In this document: one piece after another, positions 1 through 10,986 of the stretch
Layout: every line of letters begins with the position of its first letter
Numbering within the stretch: the first letter of the stretch is position 1
NCBI GenBank assembly: GCA_029449245.1
Contig: JANATF010000001.1
Span: forward strand, 1,240,001-1,304,000
From: Mortierella alpina
Taxonomy: Eukaryota > Mortierellomycota > Mortierellomycetes > Mortierellales > Mortierellaceae
Reading direction: 5' to 3'
Length of the DNA stretch: 64,000 nucleotides
The notes under the pieces: generated by a model
Seen by the model: only the letters and a program-made list of their open reading frames with translations
The model's database searches: none
What the model was told of the DNA's origin: nothing
Translations under genes and position numbers: made by a program

Positions 1-2
1 AC

Positions 3-2614
3 TCACACGCGGGGCTGTTGAACTCTGGCAAAGATCTGACCAATCGGCTGTCAGAGCGTTATGCGAGGATCAGGAGTATCATTGAGTGCATTCAAGCGGC
101 GGATATGGCAAGTCGACTCTCCATCGATACCCGATTTCAGCTTTGCTGGAGTGCTGAAAAGCTAGCTGCAGCGAACGCCCTGTGGAAGCAATATCAGCTG
201 AGGCTGGCATCAAAGGACAGTGCCAAGGCATCAAAGGCGAACATCAAGCAGGTCATTCAGGAAGCTGCTGCTCACGCCTTGCAAAAGATTGGCGTACGCA
301 CCAAGGAGGATCCCATTACATTCCTAATGATCTACAGAGTAAGGAAAGTGTTTGGCGTGTCGTCTACTCTGCTCCCGCGATATTTTCCTCGGTACTTAGG
401 CATCTCTATATTCGTTGATATATCATTAGGTTGACGCTCTATCAGAGCTTCTCTGTAGCCTTCATATCTCTGCGCTCAAATTAAATGCTGCACCCACAGG
501 CCAGCAGGCACAGCTGACGAAGGATATCAACAGGATCATCGTTTTGAGTTTACGCTCTGCTTGGAATTACAGGAGACAGAGCGTGGACAGCTATGCCCTG
601 GAAGGTAGCTGCGGCGTCGAGCCATGGACAGGTTCGTGCACAATTTTCCTGTACCCAGTGGATCAGTAGTATTGCATCGTGGAGAAGTGTACCGAATAAT
701 CTAACTCGCTTTTGAACCAATGTTAATTCAGCGACAGAGAATGTGATTAACGCCCTCACCACGCAATACAACCGCACCCTTGAGCACTGCAGTGAGAGCG
801 AAATGGACGTGGATAGTCAGGATCGACAGGATGCACTCGCAGATCTCACAATGGAGCTCAAGGACCAGCTTTGCGACCTCGCCGATGTCACCCTGCAAGC
901 CCACTCTGAGCGACTTCAATATCTTGAAGGGTAACAACGAAGGAATTGACATTTCTTTGCACATCTGATGAACTGCTGTGTTAGGGACTGACACTCATTT
1001 TTGCTATCTTCGATCCAATGTTAGTCTGCCATCTTCTGGCGATTATAATGTCAACATCGCAGCAGCCGTAGCAGCCTATGATGAAGCCAAATCCAGCCTC
1101 CTGACACCGTTAGGTACTGCAAAGTTGAATGCCGTCATGGAGGGATTATACCATGGATACTGGTAATGTTAGGTCGCTAACGTGTTATATCACTATTGTC
1201 ATAGTCAAGCTGAAGAAAATTCTGCCTGCCATCCAGCTCGCACAACGATACAAGGATTTTACGACACTGGTGAAGCTCTGCATCAACGAGGAGGACCTGA
1301 TCGCAGGCTATGTCGTCAAATATCAGCAGGAGTTTGCCAACGCTCTCTTTCAGTGGTATATCGATAATGGTAAGTGACCTCTCATCCTTCAAAAATGGTG
1401 GGACCCTGCGGAAGAATTTACTACTGATGCCACCGAATCCACATTGCTTTGGGGCGCGATAGACCAAATGGCCGCTCTTCTGGAGCAGGGCGAAAAGTAC
1501 AGTGATCTGTTTACGGTCTTCCTGGACAGCCATGATTACAGCGAGATTGCTTGGCTACATGACATCAAAATCAACCGCTTTATTGAGGCCTCTCAACGTG
1601 TCCAAGAAGGCGCTTTTCTGGAGAACAACATTGATCGCCGCAGAACCATGTTCAGTTTGAGCAAGCTCCTGTTCCTTGCAGGACTGCCAAAGGAGGATCT
1701 AGATGCGGAGGCCGCTGAGAAGTATGGCAGCAGAAACAATGAGGAGCTCGAGATGGCCACAGTGCAGGCGCTTACTGCAGATGCATGGGAGAAGAACCTG
1801 ACGGGAGCTATGACAAACATCGAGGACAAGACCAAAGCCGTGATCAAGAACTTTGGATCCCAGCTCTTGAAGATGCAAACAGCCTTGCGTGAGGTAAGAA
1901 TGTGAATGGCGATTGATGCAGTCCCGCTCTATATCTTATATTCTGAACTAACTGAATCATTCTGATCTCTAGGCGATTCTCAAGTCCACAGAGTCCCTGT
2001 TGCAGCGTCAGACCATCAGCTCGGAGGATCTTCTCGACCTTTTGATTCTTCAGCAGGAACGTGAAATTGAGGGCATTGATGTTGTTGATGTCTCCCTCGG
2101 CATATGCCTTTATGCTGCAGACATCCCTGAGAGCCGCAGACCCTATGTCCTGCAGGATATCTGGCGCAGGATCTACATTGCCGAGACTCGGGAGGAGGCG
2201 GATTGGAATCTAGAGGATGTCAGTGACCTGGAGGCTAGAGAGAGGCTGCTCCAGACATGGATGTGCAGGGCTTATGCAGTGATTTACCGTGCAGAAGGCC
2301 AGAAGGACGAGCTTTTGTTGCGACCGGAGCAAGCCAGGTGTACCATGCCTGAGGAGCTGTTTAAGCAGCGGTTTATGGGCTCGGGTGAGCGTGGCCTCGC
2401 GAAGGGCATGGAGACCAAATATAAGTCCATGATCAAGGATTACGAGCGCGAGAACGCCGAACTCGAGAGGCGGATGCGGGAAGGCCAGCTCATGCAGAAA
2501 CTGGAGCGCATCAAGGATATTGTCAAAGAGGAGGCTGTGGGCACCGCTCCTGGCCCTACGCCGACTAGCCAGGAGGCACTGATGCAGGATGTCGAGATGC
2601 AGGAGGACCTTTAG
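3..2614 (+). CDS. NUP133: Nucleoporin Nup133, C-terminal part (5' partial)
   Basis: Structural scaffold of the nuclear pore Y-complex (Nup84/Nup107 complex). The reading frame is open at the left edge, so the N-terminal beta-propeller lies outside the window. Proposed exons: 3..338, 505..631, 732..930, 1025..1113, 1205..1369, 1415..1893, 1973..2614; all junctions keep phase. The protein is the alpha-helical Nup133/Nup155-type C-terminal domain. Recognisable stretches are YVVKYQQEFANALFQWYIDNG and, after it, EIAWLHDIKINRF followed by an ENNIDRRRTMFSLSKLLFLA-like helix, as in Nup133 orthologues. The tail is charged, with a probable coiled coil (ENAELERRMREGQLMQ). The intron at 1370-1414 is only 45 bp and its acceptor is purine-flanked, so that junction is the least certain. 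The gene is convergent with the PP2C gene, with 158 bp between stop codons. Confidence 0.85.
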
Positions 2615-2772
2615 GTTTGCACAGGTGAACGGGCTCAATCGCCGTAGACAAAATAAAGCGAAAGATCACGGAGGTCGACGGGACATAGATCGGGTCGCTC
2701 GCAGGCATTTCTTTTTACTGTTCATTGCCGCCAAAGGGTATGGTACAAGGATATGGAGGGTGGGTATCCGCT

Positions 2773-5043
2773 CTAACGTCTTCTAGCCCTTGCCTGTTGG
2801 GCCTCGCTCTGCCACCGGTACTCGCGCAGCTCTTTGGACAGATCCGGCATCTCGGCACCCCATGCGGGCAGCCTTACCACCTAGATTACATTGCAAAGAA
2901 GTGGAGTTGCGTGAGCAAAGAGGCTTGATCTATTCTGCCCATGTATCCATATTCATGTCTGCGCCTGTTGTACAATATGTACAATAAGCATATCCAATAA
3001 CACAAATCGCAGCGTACCATCACCGTGCAATTGTCCTCTGCGCCGAGTTGCTCTGCAAGATTCAAAAGATTGGCGGCAGCCTGGGTCGGGTTGTTCTCTA
3101 GCTTGACGCAGTCGACCACTTCCTGATTGCTCATCACACTGCTGATACCATCCGACATCAAGACCAAGAATGCGGCTTCCTTGGCTTTGACGGTCCGGCG
3201 AACGATCTCGGGTTCTGCAGAGACTCCAAAGGGCTTCATCGCAATATCGCCCAGGGCCCGGGTGTTGGCCAACTGTCCCAGAAACATGTTTTCGCCAAAC
3301 GAATCTGCAGTAACGTATGCAGCCATCTTGCGGATGCGATCTACATGAACCGAAGCGCGCGCGGCAGAGAGAGAAAGAGAGAACGAGAGAGAGAGAAAGA
3401 GGTAGACACTTGCACACGTCAGAAGTCGCCTCATTTTTTCTCTTATCATGTCAAGAAACCATGTCCATGCTTGGCGCAAAGCTGAAAGAGATGGACTGGT
3501 CCTTTTTCGGCTTCCAACATGTTCGACGTGAAGTAGCGAAAAAAGTGATTGTAGTACCTGCTTCGACTACAGCGTCCGGATGGTGATCGGTGGTCAATTG
3601 GATGCTCTCGCCACGGGGCGCCTCACAGAGCAAGATCCGCGTATCGCCCACATGTCCCAAGATCAAGTCCAAGTCCTCTTGGGTCTCCCAGAAGGCGCCC
3701 TTGGACTGCACAATGACGACCGATGCGGTCGAGCCATCGCGATATTTTTCGCGGATAAGGTCCGTGTCACACTTCAGGAACGAGAGGCACAGCCGTTGCT
3801 CTAGTGTCATGGTCGCCGGAATCACCTTCTCTGGTTCCCGCAGGGATTTCTTCTTGGCCGCAGCAGCGTCCTCGCTGTTGTCGTCGTCATCATTGCCATG
3901 CAGCATCGTCAGCTGCTCGTATTCCGACCGGTCCGTGCCAAAATACGAAGTGGTCCCTCCCGGCAAAGGCGAGGTCTTGTTCAGATGCCTCCTTCTGGCA
4001 ATCACATAAGGATCCTCGTCCTCGTCGTATTTCTCGCTTTCATCCTCAGTCTTCCCCTGCTTGTCCTCTTCTTCCTTGCCCCTCCTAGCGCTTTGGGTTC
4101 CTGCCTTGCCAGAATCGTCTCCTGATGCTGTCGCTTCAGTCACAGGCTTGGGCTCTTGGTGATCTTGCTGACCCCGCTTGTTTTCAGCAACGTTTCCATC
4201 ACCATCACCATCACCACCACTCCCGCTCTGAAGCGACTTCAAAGTCTGGTCCTGCTCTTCCTCCGTTGCGTTAGGATGGGGTATAAAAATCATGGGTTTC
4301 ACCTGGCCTCCCTTCCCTTTGATCTGTACTCGCCGCTGTTGCTGCTGTAGCTGCTGATTCTTGGCCCTCTCCGTGGCCGAATGCCTGGATCCATAACGTT
4401 CTTCAAAATCCGCCGGCAGAAACGGTTCCAGAAAGTGAGGTCTGAACGATCGAAAGTAACCGCCTAGTTTCCGAAGATCTCGAATAACCTGAGGGACCAT
4501 CTCTGGCTTGGCCGTTTCGATAGTCTCGTCCAGGTGAGCCGTCAGATAATCGGCCGCATGAGATCCGCCGTGGCCATCAAAAATGGAAAAGTAGAAAAGT
4601 GTCTTTTGGTCCGCATCCATCTGAGTGCCCTCGGTGCTTTTACTGAGGTTGCTCCCGTTCTTGGGCGATGCTGCAGCAGGAGGTGCAGAAGAAGAAGGAG
4701 ATTGTTCTAGTGACGCAAGTTCAGGTGAAAGTGTGGGTGGGTTCAGAACCAGGACCTTGTACCGGTCCTCGTTGTATTTCCGTTGGCAACGCGTGGATCG
4801 GATGCCGACAAAGTCCCGCGATTTGGCGAGATGGATGCGGAGCGTGTCGCCTTGAGAGTTCTTCATGGCAAAGTAAGGCTGCGCATAACGGGGTGCGGAA
4901 GCCGAGGCGAAGGAGCGCGAGGGCTTGAACATAGGGTCTGGGACCCAGTGAACGGGTAACTCCGATGTTGATCGCAGACGTGCTGATGCTGCGCGTCCAC
5001 GTCCCGCAGTGTGCAGTAAGCACGTGTAGTTGCTGATCAACAT
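2773..5043 (-). CDS. PP2C-family protein phosphatase, probably mitochondrial (Ptc6/PPM1K-like)
   Basis: Metal-dependent Ser/Thr phosphatase. Exons: 2773..2880, 3018..3340, 3558..5043 (638 aa from the ATG at 5043). PP2C motifs occur in order: KYNEDRY, FDGHGG (metal ligands), VGDTRILL, TADSFGENMF with LANTRALGD, LMSDGISSVMSNQEV, and AEDNCTVMVVRLP, which forms only after splicing exon 2 to exon 3. The N-terminus is rich in Arg, Ser and Ala with almost no acidic residues, which suggests a mitochondrial presequence. An in-frame ATG at 5166 would add 41 similar residues. About 180 residues of acidic, Gly/Asp/Lys-rich low complexity interrupt the catalytic domain between the DGHGG region and the central sheet; fungal Ptc5/6-type enzymes often carry insertions, but this one is large. 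The 217-bp intron 3341-3557 contains a purine (GA) tract on the plus strand. Family is certain; the exact orthologue and compartment are inference. Confidence 0.87.
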
Positions 5044-5166
5044 GGTAGAGCCGGTGGACAGCGCCGAGGGAGCGGATCTAGTGCGAGAATGTGCGTGTCG
5101 TGGGAATATCGATGGAGAGATAGGACGAAGCGAGCGGTCGGAGTGTGGAAATGAAGAGAGCCGCAT

Positions 5167-6154
5167 AGTGGACACAACTGCTGAGGGCGAAAACTGCGTT
5201 TGTTGGGACGCAAGGTTCGCACACAGAAGGGTCCTTGGCCGTGGGCAGGTTCTTGCGGTCGTTAGCGAGCGTGGGCTACAGTGATGAATGCCGGCCATGT
5301 CTCCTGAAGGGCCGTAAAGTGAGGTGCGAGTACGGTTACCCCGAACGTTGCGGATGAGTGTGATTGTGGAAGGACGGTTGGCGGGACCAAATGCTGGGCA
5401 TGTGATGCAGCTGAGGATGGAAGGTCGAGATGGCCAGGCCCCTGCAAAGAAGTGGACCATTGCGCGAGGTCTGTCTATTGCTGCAGTGCGCGAGTGTCGA
5501 TCTATGGTTCCCGTTGCTGTCGGCTCCTGCGTGCTTGCATCCGCGCGCGGATGTCGAGAGTGGGAAGAGGTGTGCAAAAGACGTTTGGTGTCGCCGACTT
5601 TGATGACGCTCACTACGAAATTATAATTGCGCGACTGGACGTGACCGTACTTCGCCCCCTGCCGCGGTCGTGTCTCACCACCGGAGAATGTATCGCGTCC
5701 CCTTGCACGACGGACCCAAAAAAAAAAGCAGGTCAATCACACAGATAATCGACCTCAGCATTGTCCTGGCGCCTCCTCCAGGCATTGTCGCTCACATGGA
5801 CAAAGTCCCTTTTATTTGTTCCCTTCGATTTTTGTTGCGTCTGCCTTGGGCCCTTTTTTCCTATCTATGTCCAGAAAGAGCCAACCTTCTTTCCAATTTT
5901 CAACTTGCTTCTCGCCTTGTTCCTTCCGTTTTCCGGTTCCCCATTCCCCTTCGCCCTTCTGCAGCCTAACACTTTCATAAGCTACCTGCTCCTTACCCAC
6001 GACCATACTTTTGTCATCAACCGAATTCGCTCTAGTGCCAGATCCTCGTTGCTTTCACCACCTTCGGTCTAAAACGCCCCTCCCCTCCCCACAGCAAAAC
6101 ACACTAGCCTTCCATTGATAAGTACCACAGAGCCAACTCTATAATTCTTTAGTC
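5167..6154. other. Intergenic region, divergent promoters
   Basis: This stretch separates the divergent PP2C and four-helix membrane protein genes. It holds C/T-rich plus-strand sequence from about 5820 to 6120, typical of a fungal promoter and 5' leader, and an A-run near 5718. Overlapping short ORFs on both strands show no recognisable protein sequence. The open minus-strand frame above the PP2C start continues to 5736 but reads as Arg/Ser/Pro-rich low complexity, so I did not use it. Confidence 0.5.
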
Positions 6155-7510
6155 ATGAAGACATTGGCGGAAAACAAGAATTCTGCATCATTCGAGCTCG
6201 TCTCGATTGATGACCGAGCTACCAGTGCCACCCCAGTAGCAACAGAGAGAGTCTCAACAGAAACAATAACGGCAGCACCACCAAAAGAGAAAAAGGATTT
6301 CTTTCATATCTCACCCAGAGGCCGTTTGGTGGCCCTTGCTGGATATCTCCTGGTAACACCATGGACCCAATCATTCAAACACATTGAAAATATCACCCCT
6401 CTTTCTCCCGTCATCTAACGCCCTCAACCCTCGCTGATGAACGCCTTTACTACAGATCAATGGGCTATCAAGCCTTTACTTTTGTCTCGTCCAAGCCGGT
6501 ATGGAGAGCATTGACATATGCTATTCTTTCGGAAGCTGTTTATTCTACTCGACCCAGGGATGGCCAGCTTTAGGACAGCAGAGCATCGATTTGGTGGTAA
6601 TGTCGTACATCTCTGGCACCGTCTCTGTCTTTGGCGGTACGCTTGGAGCGTTTGGCATGTATGCCGCCTATAAGGTAAGGAACATGGACCCGTAATTCAC
6701 TGCCTCTGACTCCTGCTTCTCTTCTGACTTTGAATTGGAAAGGAGAGAGGTCGCACTGGTTGTGAAGGCTGAGAGTGTGAACAAAAAAAGTGTGTGGTGA
6801 GTTAAGGGCAGGAGACAGGATGGACAAGCACCTCCTTGATATGACAACTCCACTCCTCATTTTTTTTTCTCAACTCGTGGATGTATAAATATCCAACAGT
6901 AGCCGATCCAGGTCAACATGTCTTGTCACTTTTCAGTCCCTTTCTCCCATGAGTAAGGGAAGAAATCAACACACCAGCCAGATGCTCCCTAGCGGAGGGA
7001 GCGGCTAAATCGGCAACCGCTAGGACCCTTTGCCCGCCGTTTCTCCCTCCCAATGCCTAACCCCTTATCTTGCATTCTCCATTCTGCATCTTCGTAGGAG
7101 TCATCCTCTAAAGTCAGACTATTTGCTAGGGCATGGTGGATGATGATTGGAATCATCATCGGATCGACTGTTCTTACCCTCTTCCTGACTGTCATCCACA
7201 AGGAGCGGTTTCTCAATCAATGTGGAGCCGAGCATGATGCTGTTTTTGGCACTGCAGAGTGTGGCTCTATGTATGTGGGGGCACTCGTTGGATCCCTTAT
7301 TGGATGCTTGATAGGTGTAACCATGATTGTGAGTACCCGAGAAGGAATCGCACGCACACAGAGCAAACGCGCTTTCCCCCTTCGACGATTAGCAGCTAAT
7401 CATGATCTTGTTTTCTTTAATAGTGGTGTTATGGTGAGGATGTTGCCAATTACTCAATCCAGCTTGATGTAGTCAAGAACAAGACGCGTCGCATCGAGGA
7501 CAGTCCTTGA
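6155..7510 (+). CDS. Four-helix membrane protein, function unknown
   Basis: I do not recognise the family. Four exons rebuild a 244-residue protein: 6155..6352, 6456..6674, 7098..7328, 7424..7510, all joining in phase 0. A soluble N-terminal segment of about 50 residues rich in Ser/Thr/Lys precedes four hydrophobic helices: GRLVALAGYLLINGLSSLYF, DLVVMSYISGTVSVFGG, WWMMIGIIIGSTVLTLFL, and YVGALVGSLIGCLIGVTMI. Between helices 3 and 4 is a short loop with two cysteines (QCGAEHDAVFGTAECG), reminiscent of a tetraspan extracellular loop but lacking a CCG motif, so a true tetraspanin is unlikely. The tail is short and charged (KNKTRRIEDSP). A MARVEL-like or other small tetraspan role is possible; no function is assigned. 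Confidence 0.72.
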
Positions 7511-7718
7511 ACTCCTAGGCAGATCATATCATAACATATATACCCTAATAGAATCACTCTGTAATTGGACACGAAATTGAGGTGAAACAGGGTCTGAGCG
7601 CTCGAGAAGACTTTTTTTCAATTCTATCTGTGCGTCCTTGGCACCTCGCTCTTTCCCACGAACAAATTGAATTTCATTCCTCACCATTCACATTCTGATT
7701 CATTATTCAACAAGCGCC

Positions 7719-9736
7719 ATGTCTGAAAAGAAGAAGTATTTGTACACTGTGGTCGGTAAGGGCGGCTATGCTAGGTCTGATTAGGTGGCTAATATACAAG
7801 TGATCCTAGAAGGCTACATGTGTTAAACCATCGGTACACGGATGTCCTAAACCATCTAACAATGCCTGTGTTGTTTTCGAAACGATGTTTCCTTCTTCTT
7901 CAAAACAAAAAAAAACAAAAAGTGCTCGGTGCATCGGGCGACCTAGCTAAGAAAAAAACCTTCCCGGCACTCTTTGGACTCTTCAAAAACCAATATCTGG
8001 ATCAAAACACTCACATCGTCGGCTATGCGCGTACAAAGATGGATCGATCCAAGTTTGAGGAGCACGTCTCAAAACATATCAAGCTCAAGACTCAAGATGA
8101 CAAGGAGGCCCTCGCCCGTTTTCTTAAACAGTGTTCCTATCTCGATGGACAATACGACACGGACGACGGCTTCCAGGCGCTCGAAAAGTCACTTGTGGAT
8201 ATTGAAAAGTCTTCCCAGGCTTCCGCGCGGTTGTTCTACATGGCGTTGCCTCCTTCTGTGTTTATTCCGGTGGCCACGAATCTCAAGAAGCACAACTACA
8301 GAAAGGACGCACTCCTTCGGCTGATCGTCGAAAAGCCATTTGGAATGGATCTTGAGAGCTCGCGCAAATTGGCCAAAGATTTGGGCGCTCTCTTCACCGA
8401 GGACGAGGTATTGGAGAAAGAAAGGCGATGGTAGTGACGACCACAGACTATCGAGCCGAGCTAACATATACAGCACCTGTCTTTACACTCTGATGCTGAT
8501 AGATTTTCCGCATCGACCATTACCTGGGCAAGGAGATGGTCAAAAATCTGATGATTCTCCGTTTTGGAAATGTCATCTTTGGTTCCGTCTGGAATCGGCA
8601 TTGCATCGATAACGTCCAAATCACTTTCAAGGAAAAGATTGGTACTGAAGGCAGAGGCGGTTACTTTGACGAGTTTGGCATCCTTCGCGATGTTATGCAA
8701 AACCGTAAGGCCTTTTTGAACTCACCTAGCTTATGTGCTAGCGAATCAGCTGAAGAAGAAAGAGGGTCGTTCAATGGACTAATACTGAGGTGGTTCTTGT
8801 CCTATCCTTTCGGCTTATTCAGACTTGTTGCAGATTCTTACATTAATGACGATGGAGGCACCCATTTCACTGAGCGCCGAAGATGTGCGGGATGAAAAGG
8901 TGAGACCGAGGGTTGCGCACTCAAAATGAAAATGAACGCGATCGATATTTTGCTTGCTAACGCCGTTACTGTAACATTATTTGCTTCAACAGGTCAAAGT
9001 TCTTCGCTTCATCCCACCCATCGCGAAGGAGGATGTTTTACTGGGCCAGTACACCAGGAGTGAGGACGGCAAGGAGCCCGGTTATCTTGATGACAAGACA
9101 GTTCCAAAGGGGAGCAAGACCCCGACATATGCAGCCGCCACGCTCTTTATCCATAACGAGCGCTGGTCTGGCGTGCCCTTCATGCTCAAATGTGGCAAAG
9201 CCCTCGATCAGCAAAAGACCGAGATCCGCATTCAGTTCAAGGACGTCTCTGGAAACCTGCTCTCGAAGCTGTCCAGGAATGAGATTGTCATTCGGGTTCA
9301 GCCGCAGGAGGCTGTCTATGTCAAGATAATGAACAAAGAGCCGGGTTTGGGCATGAAGACCGTCATATCAGATCTTGACCTCTCGTACTCTAGTCGATTC
9401 GACAACTCGGTCATCCCTGAGGCGTACGAGTCCCTGATCCTGGACTCTCTGAACGGAGATCACTCCAATTTTGTCCGAGACGATGAACTGGACGCGGCCT
9501 GGAAGATCTTTACGCCCATTCTCAAGACGATCGACAATGGCGAGATTGTGCCGGTTCCTTATGCGTTTGGAAGCCGAGGTCCCAAGGGCGTGACAGAGTT
9601 CATGGCCAAGCATGGGTATACGCGCGGAGAGCAAGATTATGTCTGGCCGCAACATTCTGAGGCTGGCGTCAATGCCATGGGGCAAGAGCAAAAAGTGGCA
9701 AAGGGCCAGGAAAAGGACACAAGGACCGATCATTAG
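7719..9736 (+). CDS. ZWF1: Glucose-6-phosphate 1-dehydrogenase
   Basis: Oxidises glucose 6-phosphate to 6-phosphogluconolactone with NADP+, the first step of the oxidative pentose phosphate pathway and the main cytosolic NADPH source. Exons: 7719..7755, 7923..8407, 8503..8704, 8823..8899, 8993..9736, giving 514 aa, the usual length. The first exon (37 nt) encodes [12 protein letters not shown] and splices directly into the NADP-binding motif [12 protein letters not shown]. The active-site motif RIDHYLGKE is created by splicing exon 2 to exon 3, and EKPFGMD precedes it. The segment [16 protein letters not shown] spans the next junction, again matching the family only when spliced. The gene is convergent with the S9 gene, with 142 bp between stops. 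Confidence 0.97.
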
Positions 9737-9878
9737 TCGATCAGGGCATGATTAGGATTGACACGCAGGTCTTTCTGCGTGGTGAAGACAAGTGGTTATT
9801 TTTGTTGAATAGGATTGTGCTCTTTTTATTCCGGGAGAAAGAAAAGTTTAGATGCTTGTAAAGATAAAGCGAGAATAT

Positions 9879-10905
9879 TTACTCGTCATCCTCCTCGGCA
9901 TCATCGCCCTTGGAGGCAGCGGCGGCAGCGCGCTTTCTCTTGACACGACCAGCACGTCCACCACCGTAGGGGGAGGTGAGGGAGAAGTCAATATGCTTCT
10001 GGGAGTCAAGACGGACAACGAAGGAAGGAATGTCAACAACCTGCTTGCCGACGCGGATGTGGCGCTGACGGATCAAGACACGGGCGTGGTGGATGGACTT
10101 GGCAAGACCCAGCTTGAAGACCTGGGTCTGGAGGCGACGCTCCAAGAAGTCCTCAATCTTCAAGGCCAAGACGTAATCGAGCTTCATCTTGTCCTCGTCC
10201 AAGACACCAATGCGCACCAAACGGCGAATCAATGCGTTACCCTCGAACAGGCGACGGGGGTCCTTGTCCTCCAAAGTCAAGAGCTCACGGGCAGCACGAC
10301 GGATGTTGGACAGAGTGAAACCAATGCGCCAGATCTCGCGCTTGTTGCGGAGACCGTACTCTCCAGCGAGCTTGAGCTCCTGGTCGAGACGGGCGGCCTC
10401 GAAGGGACGACGGGGGACCTTGTAGGTCTTTGAGCAGTTCTTGGGAGCTCCGGAAGGCACTGTTTGTCATGAAAGGGTGAGGCGAGAGGGTGACAGTTTA
10501 GTTTTCGTGCGTGGATATCTTTATCCTGATGGCGTAGCAATGCTCCTTTCGACCCAGACATGAACATGAACTACAGGGAGCAAAGTTGATGCAGAGGCTT
10601 CCAAAGTAGCTGGGCGGACTGGAGGATCATAGCTTCGGCATGACATTCAGTCGAATGTCAGATCTCAAAAAGATCGAATTCTCCACTTTTGTCAGCCCAA
10701 GAGCATAAGACCATCCAGTTCCGTCCCTCCTTTGAGATTCTCTGCAAAAACTCTCCACTGCTGTTTCTGTCCATGTTGGGTCTCTGAGTGTGCCATGCGA
10801 AGCTGCTGTAAGTCCTGGTCATTACTGGCTGAAAGTGAAAGAAGGATCCAACAAATTGCTCCTGTGGCCAAGGTAGTAGAAAAAAATTAGACTCACGTAC
10901 GCCAT
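9879..10905 (-). CDS. RPS9: 40S ribosomal protein S9 (uS4)
   Basis: Small-subunit ribosomal protein, primary 16S/18S rRNA binder near the mRNA entry and important for decoding fidelity. The main exon 9879..10439 encodes almost the entire protein, including [20 protein letters not shown], the S4 RNA-binding stretch [19 protein letters not shown], and the [15 protein letters not shown] tail. No ATG begins this frame: the nearest upstream codon in frame is GTG at 10460, just after an in-frame stop. The only phase-compatible solution I find is a 9-nt first exon 10905..10897 (Met-Ala-Tyr) with donor GTGAGT, spliced over 457 bp to Asn at 10439. That gives 189 aa starting [17 protein letters not shown], close to other fungal S9 N-termini. 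A long first intron just after the start codon is common in ribosomal protein genes. Product is certain; start is inferred. Confidence 0.93.
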
Positions 10906-10986
10906 CTTGTACGTGGCTAAATACTCTCTCGGAGATCTCTCGTCGCATTCCGACAATGTTGCATTCCTTCACCACCCAATCCCGCC

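Noticed and set aside
2953-3417. 154-aa minus-strand ORF
   Set aside because: Out-of-frame reading of PP2C exon 2; the true frame restores the SDG and DNCTV motifs.
9852-10433. 193-aa plus-strand ORF
   Set aside because: Exact antisense of the S9 main exon; the S9 reading has full homology, this one none.
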